The position numbers were made by a program, and so were the translations under genes. A model generated the notes under the pieces. It did no database searches. It worked only from the letters and a program-made list of their open reading frames with translations, and was not told where the DNA came from. From positions 24,910,361-24,974,360 of the forward strand of contig JAAONU010000003.1 of NCBI GenBank assembly GCA_012932295.1: a DNA stretch of 64,000 nucleotides, read 5' to 3'. The first letter of the stretch is position 1. Every line of letters begins with the position of its first letter. Shown in pieces: positions 54,386-64,000 of this stretch. This DNA comes from Cyclina sinensis. Its lineage: Eukaryota; Mollusca; Bivalvia; Venerida; Veneridae.

Positions 54386-57300
54386 TGTTGTCCTTTAGCC
54401 GAATTTATGCCTATTGCATCTGGAATCGGATAACATATTAATAATTACAGTCATCCGTCATGTTGTCTCTTGGGTTTTCACATGTTTCGTAGATTTTTCT
54501 CTTTGTTTTTTTTTTCTATAGTTCTTTGTCTCTTTAAGTTTCATTTTCAGTTGCGTGTTTAATGTCATTTGACCGATGAACCTAAAAATAGTTGGTTATT
54601 CCAGTAGTTTTTGTTGTTCTGGTTTTCTGTAGGTTTCTGTTTTCAGTTGCGTGAGTAAAGTCTATGACCAATGAATCAAAATGTCTGGCAAACGTAAAGT
54701 TCTGTTTTAAGTGGAGCATTTTTCAGCCCTAGAATACAGAAACTATCGTGCAGAAATATTTCAGTTTTCCTAAGTAATGTTATGTTATTTTACCGTTGGA
54801 TAGCACTGCAGTTTTCAAATATAGATTTGCAACAATTATTTTCATTTCTATACAGATTTGGAAGAGAAAACGATATTAAAGTAAAAGAAAGTTTTCGTCA
54901 TAAAAAGCAACATTTCGTGTGTGCAAAATTATAATATACGGAGAATTCTGTAAGTTGAATCCAAAGCAGAAAAAATTACTGACATTACCATTATCACACG
55001 AAAACATTCGCAGACAGCTTATTCTAACGGTCTTTACTTCTTAACAAGATGATTAATTAGTAGTTTTCATGAAAACTTGATTTCAACAATTTTACATGTA
55101 CATGTACGCCTATTCTCTTGAAAGACGTCTGGTGGTAGATATTGCAAGTGGCTAATGATGTAATATCAGTTGTTAAGCTTTGTGGACGTCGTTCTGGTAT
55201 TTGATACTTGACAAAGCAACTGCTTATCTTTAGACACCAAAGTGTAACACTTTTTGTTTTGCCATTTCTGGACCTGTAAAAGCACAAAGCCTGTTAAATA
55301 TCAGGATGCTTTTTGTTACTAGTTGCATCCATTCGCCATGAGTTTTGTTTCAGTTCTGTTTTTCTCTAGTTCATTGTCACTGCTCATGGGAAACTGCTTT
55401 ACACGAAATTTTCAGCTACTTTTTCAGGAAGATCGACATATCTTTCTTCAAACTGCTTGAGGATAAAAAAACATGTGTATGTTCTTTATCGTCTGTAACT
55501 GTAAGTTCGAACTATGTTTTAATCGAAAATACGACAAGACAAAAATATGTCAATGTTTGAAATGTAATATACATAAAAACTTAAGACGTGTCATATGAAA
55601 TTTTATAAACGTTTTGCTTCAGCACTTTCTCACTGACTAAAGTTAAGTTTTAAAAGTTACTGGCTCGTTTCTACTCACACATTACGTAGCATATGAATTA
55701 AGACTCCAAATACAACCTATTTAGCATATTGACATGTTTTTAATTCAGACACTAGACAAAGAAGTGTTACTAGTAATTTCATTGCAATTGCTGGTAATTT
55801 ATTCCTTATGAAGTATTAGTAACCAGAATTTGAACATATTTCTGTTTAAAACACTTAAGATACTTTTGAAAATGGAGCAAAATAATCTGTTATTGAAAGT
55901 GTTTACATAACTTTAAGATATCTGTAGTAAGATAGTTTATGTGATGGGCAGGAAGGATGGGGGTCGCTCAGTTTGTACAACAGTAATTATCTACGTGTTC
56001 ACATTTAAGAACTGATCTTTTAGATGAAATCTGCTTTTACTTGGCAGTATTCTGAGATTATTGTCTGATAACTGCAAATTATTGCAAATGATTCTAACCC
56101 GCTTGTTATTGTAATTACTACAAAACATTGCATATAAAACATAATGAGCAGTTATTATTCTGTTTTCGTCATAATGCAGTGTACTTTTTGAACGAAATTG
56201 CTTGAAATTCAGTTAAAACAACAATATATTTAATTCAACATCCAAGGAGCGACATTATGTTGTGATTTTGTCTGTTTTATAAGTTAGAGGTCATGATTTT
56301 GAAATGAAGAAACCTGCGGAAAAAACAGTCATTTCAAAAATTAAATGTTTTTACTTAGAATAAAAGTAAGCTGTCTTGAAATTTTCTCGGAACTGTTTAA
56401 AGAATTATAATTTCCTGAAAAATTGCTACAATCATCTATGAAGTCTCATTATGTAATTGGTCGAATGCAGACGAACACTGACCCACAAGAATGCTAACGG
56501 CTAGTGAAATGTACGTGAATTAATTCTATGTGTTTATAATGGTCACATTCCTTTAAACAGCGTTCAGAAGAACTCGAACTTTCATGCACGTCATTTTTAA
56601 AAGCGTCCTGCACACTATGAATTATTGATGTTAACAATAAAACATACTTCTTTTGTGTACATGTAATCCTTTTCGAAGCATGAAGCCTGTTGTATCATCT
56701 GATAGCAACAAAGTTGTTTATTTTAGCGCACACGAGATTGTTCATCTTTAATCTACCGATGTGCAAGATTTTTTTTCTTCATACCAGATTATCATTTGCA
56801 CAATTTTGTTTGAAAAGATGTAGTTTTAGAAAAAAAATTGTATTTGCAGTAAAAGGGGGTATGACTGTTGTCTGTTGGTTCAGTATATTCAGAACGTCAT
56901 AGTTCATTCACCTATTAGAAGTATTACCTTTCGACAAGATCAATTTATATTTTGTCTGAACCAGCTTAGGGAAGTAATGAAACATTTAAACAAATTCCAC
57001 TAAACTTTACGCTCATGAGCTATCGAACGGAATTTTATTCCGAGAACATTTACTACACAGAACGAAATAAGATAGAAAATGCCATGGAAATGTCAACCAA
57101 TAATTTTTACTTAAACCTTTCAAATGCCATATTAGATAAGTTGATATTTCATGCTTTTAAAGTGTTGATATATGTTTGATTTATCTCTTTCTTAATAATG
57201 CTACCGGAACAAGGCAATTTTGGCAGAGATATATATTGTTAAACATGTCGAAAAGTCTCTATTGATTAGTAGTTTGGCGTTTTCATTTTCAACATCAACA

Positions 57301-58468
57301 GCCACATGCTAGTGAAATTATAAATCTTTCGTCAAATCAAAAAAGTTGCAAATATAAGAAAAACAACGTTTAATATTAAATAATCGTAACATACACTTAA
57401 CCATGAGTAGTCTTTTCGGCACTTTGATGACTTTTTTTAGAAAAGGATCTGAACACAGTCATGTTGCAAAACTTACTTTGTTTAACTGCGCAATGCGCTG
57501 GATAATTTGCGATCATGTTCTTTTGAAAAGATGAAAATATCTTTTAACTGGACGTTTTTATTGTAGAAATATTTAAACGATGTCTGAAAAAACATTTAAA
57601 CCTTACTTCTTAAGAGAAACAATTTCACTGGAAAAGAGAAATACATTTTTATTGAATATGTACGGTGCTGATTCAAACAAATTCTAGAGGATAGTTACAT
57701 GTACTGTACACAGGAGTCATGACGAACGTTACAGTTTCTTTTAATCTAAAGGTGTTTCCCTCTTAATTGCAGATGAAAATGATGCATAGGGTATAAAAGA
57801 TGGGAATTAGAAATACTTCTTTTAAAAGCTAAGTCTTACGTAGCTGCTGTTTGCACCTCTCGTCGTTCTCAGTGCAACATGATCACGTGACCACTTGATC
57901 ATAACCACTCGTTCTCACACATATCAAAATTTAAAAATATATGGCTGATTTGAAATACCATTTGAAATTATTTTGCAGTTGAATTTTGAAATCCTGCATC
58001 AGGTCTTAAACGCGTGCTAACAATTTAGTTTATATTTTTATAGCAACATCAAAAGAATTAAAGCATATTTTGCTCTCAATTATTTCATATGATAAATTTC
58101 ATTTACATTAATGCATGATAATAACTTGACTTCACAATTCTCCATATGCCACAAGATATTTTTTAATGTAGTAATATCTCATGATATGAATCAAGCCATG
58201 AGAACACAAATTTATTTTATAGGAAGTTTATATCTTACTTCATACACCGAAATCTTTGACAGAAAATAAAAAAGCTTTACATTCGTTTTCTTGCAAATCG
58301 ATTTTGCAACATGTTGTGCCATAACACTTTTCCCCAGTTCAATCAAGCGTTATGAAGCGAGAGTTTTATTTGTGTAAAAATGGTCCCATAGTGCACAGCT
58401 GTCTGTCTATCTGCCTTTTCATTTCCTTTATTGATAGTTGCTGAGTCTATATGGCTGCAGATACTTTT
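54386..58468. other. Non-coding apart from duplication modules Y, Z, W and X
   Basis: No gene is supported. ORFs of 70-76 codons near 55057, 55345 and 56690 have no recognised domain. Everything identifiable is part of the modular duplication described for 52100-64000. Confidence 0.45.
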
Positions 58469-58710
58469 TGCTAAAGTTACTGTAATGATAATGTAAAGGT
58501 ATTGTTTTTTGCTAAAGTTACTGTAATGGTAATGTTAAGGTATTGTTTTTGCTAAAGTTACTGTAATGACAATATAAAGGTATTGTTTTTGCTAAAGTTA
58601 CTGTAATGACAATGTACATGTATTGTTTTTGCTAAAGTTACTGTAACGACAATATAAAAATATTGTTTTTGCTAAAATTACTTTAATGATAATGTAAAGG
58701 TATTGTTTTT
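58469..58710 (+). repeat. Tandem array, 40-bp unit, six copies
   Basis: GCTAAAGTTACTGTAATG is repeated about every 40 bases, followed by ACAATATAAAGGTATTGTTTTT variants. It sits between modules X and Y, where the other copy of the duplication has the 112-bp and 25-bp arrays. Confidence 0.93.
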
Positions 58711-58983
58711 ACCTTTTTAGACACCCAATATTGGCGAATGCTATTGCATTTCTTGACAATAATTTAGTATCTTGCCACACTGATATATATCAGTATGTTG
58801 TGTAAGATGTTTGAAAGTTGCCTGTATCTTTTGATTAAATTTCTACAGTCTTTGATGGCATCACAATTAAATCGCCACTCAAATACTGCTGTTCCTGTGT
58901 AACGAGCTCTTCAAAAGTCTTGCGGTGCCAAAATAGGTTTAGAGAAGGCGATTTCTTTCAATTCTTTATTCATTTAACTGCTG

Positions 58984-58984
<1 letters not shown>

Positions 58985-59030
<46 letters not shown>
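58985..59030. repeat. (TA)n microsatellite
   Basis: Uninterrupted TA dinucleotides with one TG near the right end. Confidence 0.95.
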
Positions 59031-59031
<1 letters not shown>

Positions 59032-62000
59032 TTACACCATCTATTTTCGAGGATGTGCAATTATTATAGCTGATACGAAAAAAATGATGCTTTATATATT
59101 CAGACAATTATCTTTGGGGTATGTGCTATTTGCACACGCACGAACATTAATCAACGATATTTTTCGAATTTAATTTTTTCCAAAATTTACGACACTCACG
59201 GAAGCGTTGTAAAGGTCAAGGCTATCCCTGATCGTGCTAATAGTTGGTCCTTTTAACCTCTTTGTGTTGCATCTTGAATCGGATTGATAAGTTCACCCGT
59301 CATCGCGTTTTTAGTGTTTTTAAATGTGTCAAAAAGTTTTCTGTCAATCATTTTTATATTTCAGCGGCCTTTAAATCGTTATTACTCAGTTGCGTGTTTA
59401 GAGTTATTTTACCAGTAAGCCTGAAAACAGTTATTTATCCCAGTAGGTTGTTTAATATTGCGTGAGTAAAAACTTTAATCGGTGAATCAAAAAATGTCTG
59501 TCATATCAAGTGTATTGTTCCCAGCTGAGTTTCATTGAGACTATGAGTGCAGAAGCAATTGTCTAATATCTTTTTTTTTCTTATTTTTAAACTCGTTTGA
59601 TGAAATTACAATAGCGTTGTAGTTTTTACTTAGTTACATATCAAAGAAAACATTGACAGAAAAAATCAATAGAACAAATAACATGTTTTATTTGTTGTTA
59701 TTGATTTTAAAAGTTTAACACATTGTTATTACAAGATACGTTTCAATACTATTCTAGATTAAGATTAAAGAGAAACATTAAAATTTTTCAGTTTAAAATA
59801 AAGGTGATTTTCAAATAAATTGATACCATCTGAAATAATCCAGGACTAGTTTAAGCACTTCTTTCAGTTTTTAAGTTTAGATCCCCATTAACATTTAGTT
59901 GACGTTGCCAGTCATTGCACACAGCAGTGAATATTACTTCCTTGTTTTAGAGAGTTGTTGCATTAAGAACGGAATTTTATAAGAAATAAGTTAGTACCAG
60001 TCCATATTTTCCTGTGAAGGTAACTTGCATGTTCAGCTGTTTAGACGTTTCCTTTATTTCCTACGGCGGTATATAATTTACCGTCAAAGGAAATGTTTCA
60101 ATGACCTCTTATTTACAATATTGAAAGCCACTATATCTCAACTAGACTTGGACAGATCAGTCAACACTGTAAGAAGTTTTTCCTCTTTAAGTATTCATGC
60201 TGTTTAAGACTTATATCGCCTGAAACAGTTTTCGTGTAGTTGGCCAATAAAATACACTGGGACTGAAAATGTCATGGAAAATGTCAATGATGAAATAAAA
60301 GAGCAACATTCACTTCTTAACCTTTCAAATGATATAACGAGAAAATTAAGTGTTTTAATGCGTCTTTTATGATCGGATTTTATCACTTTAATTGCACGTT
60401 TGCATTCTCTTTAGTTTTATGCGCCTGTAAAGCAGAACATTTAGCCCCAAAATGCTTATCTTTTTAAAATGACCTTTTATTTGAGAGACCTACCAAAAGC
60501 TTGCAGTTTAGTTTTAGTTGAATTTTTTAGTATAACTTACGCTAAATGGGCTCAATACTTGTCTGTTTTAAGAAAGCTTTTCGTGTGTTGATTTAAAAAT
60601 TTAATACTTATTTTTAGTCTGTAGGAGATACAGCCTAATGGGAATAATGAGCATAATAATTCAGCCGTAGTTGTTTAGTGCGACTTGTATGATTAACATA
60701 CAAAACCAAACACAACAAAAACAACAAAATATCTAATTTGATTTCATCAAATGTGCATATTATCTGTCTTTCTTTTATAACTTAAGACCTTAACAGTAAA
60801 ACATGTCTGGGTATATTTAACCAAAGATTTCGACAATATGTCTAGTGCTTACAGATGTTTGTCTGTCGGAATTGCAAACGAAAAGTGATGTGTAGAAATG
60901 ATATTTAATTGTTTAATATGTGTCTTCAGATAGAAAAATACTGTTCTGTATCAGGCGAACGTGATAAAAAAATCAGCTGGAAACTTTTCATAACTTCAGA
61001 GAAATTTGAGTAGAAATATATTTTGATTGTCGCAAAAAAAATCATTGTTTCTAATCTTAATGATATTTACATAATATAAAATCAAGTCAGATGGTGCGGT
61101 CTGGTCTATTCTATTCCTTAGCGTATGCTGTTTTCCATTGGCCATGCTGTTTAGTGTAGTGGTACTCAGGGAAGTAATACAGGGTCACATGGCCCTGTTA
61201 AACAACGTTTTAAAATATGTTGTTGTTTTTTTAGTCTTCTACTGATACTGAAACAAACTTCTACCATGCAAATATCTTAAAATCTTCTTAATTTTAAGAG
61301 ACATTAAAATACCTTATGTTTTTCTGAAATTATGGCAGATTTTCCACTTGCGAAAAGCAGGGTTGTGTTTGTATGTATATCTTATTTCATTTCAATTATA
61401 TGGACGTTTACTTTCTGTTTTTAAAAGCTCACAGTAAAAAGCAAACTTACTATTATCTATCAAAAGATGCAAAGAAATCATTGATGTAAATAATAAAAGC
61501 TTCCCCTTTGCTTCATCTGAGTTGTCAGTTACAACGCAGCGCATTAAGTAAACCAACCAAGAAAACGGTGAGAGAATTGATTCCATCCGACATTTTGTCT
61601 CTGGGATATTCAAGTGTTTGAAAAAAGTCGTAACAGATCCTGATGGTTTAGTTTTTGGAGTTCTGTTTCTCCTAAAGGTTTTTTGGTTAAGTGTCCGTTG
61701 GTTTTTTCAGTGTTTGAATAAATCTTACAGAAAAGGTTATTGAGTACAAGAAAGTATCATTTTTTATCAATATGTGTTCAGATGTGATATTTTATTGGCA
61801 TTCCCTTTATTTTGTAAAACAAACAACGAATTTATAACAACAACAACAAAATTAAGTAAGAAATTCTAGTTGATTTATGTTACGACTTTGGACTGGAAGA
61901 GGTATGTTTGATTCTTCTGTTCTGCTCTGAATATTGCCGTTACAGCTATGACTACTAAAATTACCGTTTTTATTTAAACGACTTCCAATAAAAATAAAAT

Positions 62001-62670
62001 CAAAATGTAAAATCATATAAAACACAGATGTGGCAAGAAACTGTTTTCCTTCTGGCGAACTTCCTATTACCTATTTAGTATATATGAACATAATTTCGAT
62101 AAAAGCCAATTTTGGCATTCGAGTTTTTGCACATTCATTTTAGTGCCTTTTTAAAAATGAATTATTTTTCTCCTAAGAATTGCAACACAGAGTAAAATAT
62201 GAACATGAGAGACTGAAAGGACGATTAATTTGTATCTGTTGACTTTCCGTTTTAAAAAGTCATCACGTTAAAACGTACTGAAACCAAAAAAGAAAACGAA
62301 CATGTTCAAAAACATTGAAAATTTATCATCCTGCGAGATCAATATTTATTTTGTCTGAAATGACATGGGATTAATAAAAGTATCTAGATGTATTCCATTT
62401 TATTTCACGCCTGTGAGTTTTAAGTACTGTCGTCTGGTGTTATCATTCCAGAGAAGTTTTACCACGAACCATGCATTACGGTAGAAAATGCCATGAAAAT
62501 GCCATTGTTGTATTAAAAGCAATATTGGCTACTTAAACTTTTAGAAAGCCATTTAGATCTGTGTCTACTAAATGCTTTTAACAGAGAAGTTCCAAAGTGT
62601 TGACAGACGCTTGATTTGCTCTGTTTCATAATGTCTGTAGAGCTACCTGAAAGACATGATCTAGGCAAAT
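59031..62670. other. Non-coding apart from duplication modules Y and Z
   Basis: No gene is supported. Modules Y2, Z2, Y3 and Z3 lie here. ORFs of 60-73 codons show no recognised domain. Confidence 0.45.
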
Positions 62671-62697
62671 GATATATATATATATATATATATATAT
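62671..62697. repeat. (TA)n microsatellite
   Basis: About thirteen TA dinucleotides directly after module Z3. In module Z1 the matching place (about 57225) has only GAGATATATATTG, so the repeat expanded after duplication. Confidence 0.95.
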
Positions 62698-62818
62698 TTT
62701 TCAGAAATATCTGATGGTTTCACGTTTGTACTAATGTACAACCTTAACAATCCAAGTTTTAGAAAGAAATCATTTTGCATCTTATTGTCTGTATACTATT
62801 TTTACTTATGTTTTTTAA

Positions 62819-63136
62819 GTGAAAGGTTTACAAGCAGAGAATCTTGGACATCTTGTGCACTTTTTGTGCTCATTTTTGCAGTTCATTAAATCCGGACGTA
62901 AATGTCAAAATGACAGTTGCATTTCAATTCCTTATAACATATGTATAAGTGATCGATATTTAGGTTTGTCTGGAGGTAAAGTATTCTTTTTTAATCGTGG
63001 CAAAAATTTGTTACCTACACTAAAAAGACAGGTATGTTGTTATATGCGTGTATACTTGTGTTTCGGTTTCTTTTGCATTTTGAAAACAGCATTTACGTTG
63101 ACACACATATTGTGGAAATTAGATATGTGTTTCTAA
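62819..63136 (+). CDS. Weak 105-codon ORF, Cys-rich
   Basis: The ORF overlaps a second frame (63034-63312). It has several Cys and a hydrophobic C-terminal half but no signal or domain I recognise. It has no counterpart after module Z1. Low coding likelihood. Confidence 0.15.
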   Translation: MKGLQAENLGHLVHFLCSFLQFIKSGRKCQNDSCISIPYNICISDRYLGLSGGKVFFFNRGKNLLPTLKRQVCCYMRVYLCFGFFCILKTAFTLTHILWKLDMCF

Positions 63137-64000
63137 TAGATGTAGGCCATTTACACGAGCATAAATGGAACTCGAGCATTTTCATCATGAAGATAATGCT
63201 TGATAGTATCATCAATATTGCAACAATAGGGATTTTTTTTTCAATCGATCGACTGCAGTTTTTCTCTGGCAATATTGCATTTTCAGGGCTGAACCGAACA
63301 AGGCTTGAATGACACCGTTTGATTTAGTATTGGAGAAAATTACACTGCGCACTGATTTGGAAAATTTAGATCAAACACCCCGAGATCACGTTTCTTTATA
63401 TGATGCAAATGGTAATAAAGTAGCATGTTTTACAAAATAAGGCTGCCAGTGTCAGATACGGCTATCTCAATGTCTAAGTTAGAGAGAATTAAATGCAGTC
63501 TCTTGTAGATAAATTATATCAGAGGTATTCAAACATACGGTAAAAGGTTGTGATTTTGTATTCCTGAGGACTATTTGCTGCCTAACTTTCAAATCGATAA
63601 GTAATTAATAGGTCTGCTTTTAGGGGCTTTCTCCTCTCTTTCTTTCTCAATCCTTTTCTTTCTTTCTTTGAAGGAACTAACTGTAAGGAAAAATACGACA
63701 CGGTATTTTTTTGCCTCTTTATTGGCAAGTGTTAACTCAAACTTTTGCACCCGGGCGATCAAACTTCAAAAGTCAAGTTTTGTTTGATATAATTTCTATA
63801 TATTTCTAATATAACATTGATATAGAGATATAATACAAATAAATTCACTGAAATACTTGTACTATATCTCTGACATTAGTCACGTCATATCATCAGATAC
63901 TTCTAAATATGGCAATGAATTATGATACGAATCAAGATATGAAAGATTGTTTCCTTTTAACTTCATTTTATCCATCTGCTATGCTTTTAGATAGAAAAAA
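63137..64000. other. Non-coding; start of a further module X at the edge
   Basis: Pyrimidine-rich TTTC repeats lie at about 63635-63670. From about 63890 the sequence resembles 58160-58260, the approach to module X, and is cut by the window end. No gene is seen. Confidence 0.4.

Larger units (their letters stand above)
52100..64000. repeat. Diverged modular duplication, order W-X-Y-Z repeated
   Basis: Four non-coding modules recur in direct orientation. W is at about 52130-52270 and 57560-57710. X (GCAACATGTTGTGC and flanks) is at 52330-52510, 58230-58420 and probably 63890-64000. Y (GAATCGGAT, CAGTTGCGTGTTTA, GCGTGAGTAAA) is at 54410-54760, 59255-59550 and in part 61580-61760. Z (GAAAATGCCATGGAAATG, ACCTTTCAAATG) is at 56935-57240, 60200-60420 and 62330-62665. 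Intervals differ because arrays and indels separate modules. I see no coding frame kept between copies, so it is either an old tandem duplication of intergenic or intronic DNA or part of a large unknown element. Confidence 0.65.

Noticed and set aside
1..64000. Retrotransposon polymerase, transposase or viral genes
   Set aside because: No ORF in either strand shows reverse transcriptase, integrase, DDE transposase, Rep/helicase or capsid motifs. All mobile elements seen are non-autonomous.

Overview
The window looks like nuclear genomic DNA from a marine mollusc, most likely a bivalve. It is AT-rich, has almost no long ORFs and has no operon-like gene packing. It does contain two GIMAP/AIG1-type GTPase genes, a family expanded in bivalves, and many short interspersed elements of kinds I associate with bivalve genomes. 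These include families with a CGTCCGTCCGT tract plus internal units of about 145-168 bp, and tRNA-derived SINEs. No single base pattern fixes the species, and the bivalve call is inference.

Genes. Only two protein genes are well supported. Both encode GIMAP-like GTPases on the minus strand: 20345-21271 (308 aa) and 42066-43082 (338 aa). They sit in two direct copies of a segmental duplication (about 19209-22490 and 41393-44322). In both copies the coding exon is preceded by a matching 3' splice site, an intron of similar length (776 and 765 bp) and a matching 5' donor, so each gene probably has a 5' noncoding exon. Since duplication the copies have diverged in three ways. A TTAA-flanked MITE entered the 3' flank of the first. 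The introns filled with unrelated sequence (a 44-bp minisatellite versus a tRNA-like insert). About 30 codons of the hydrophobic C-terminal tail differ. A two-helix ORF at 18155-18439 is a weak third candidate.

Layout. 1-16 kb holds interspersed elements and tandem arrays: a 156-bp array, a 43-bp minisatellite of about 2.6 kb and a degenerate array of about 75 bp. 17-25 kb holds a SINE, the weak ORF and GIMAP copy 1. 25-41 kb is elements again, including a large fold-back at 28.0-29.0 kb. 41-44 kb is GIMAP copy 2. 44-51 kb is mostly featureless apart from degraded elements and one intact tRNA-bearing MITE. 52-64 kb is a set of diverged, non-coding modules repeated in the order W-X-Y-Z, with different short-unit arrays inserted between them (112-bp, 25-bp and 40-bp units, and (TA)n).

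Main discovery. At least five sequence-unrelated element families in the window share one terminal design. The 5' end is a hairpin. A single-arm match to that hairpin lies near the 3' end as a subterminal inverted repeat. A second short 3' hairpin follows, and the element stops at CTTG or CTAG 0-4 bases later, before T-rich host DNA. This fits non-autonomous Helitron/Helentron-like elements (HINE or 'pearl' type). Using the rule as a search pattern exposed a further family (34063-35053) that lacks the usual CGTC tract and tandem core. A second theme is a MITE family with TTAA flanks that carries an internal tRNA-like segment with A- and B-boxes.
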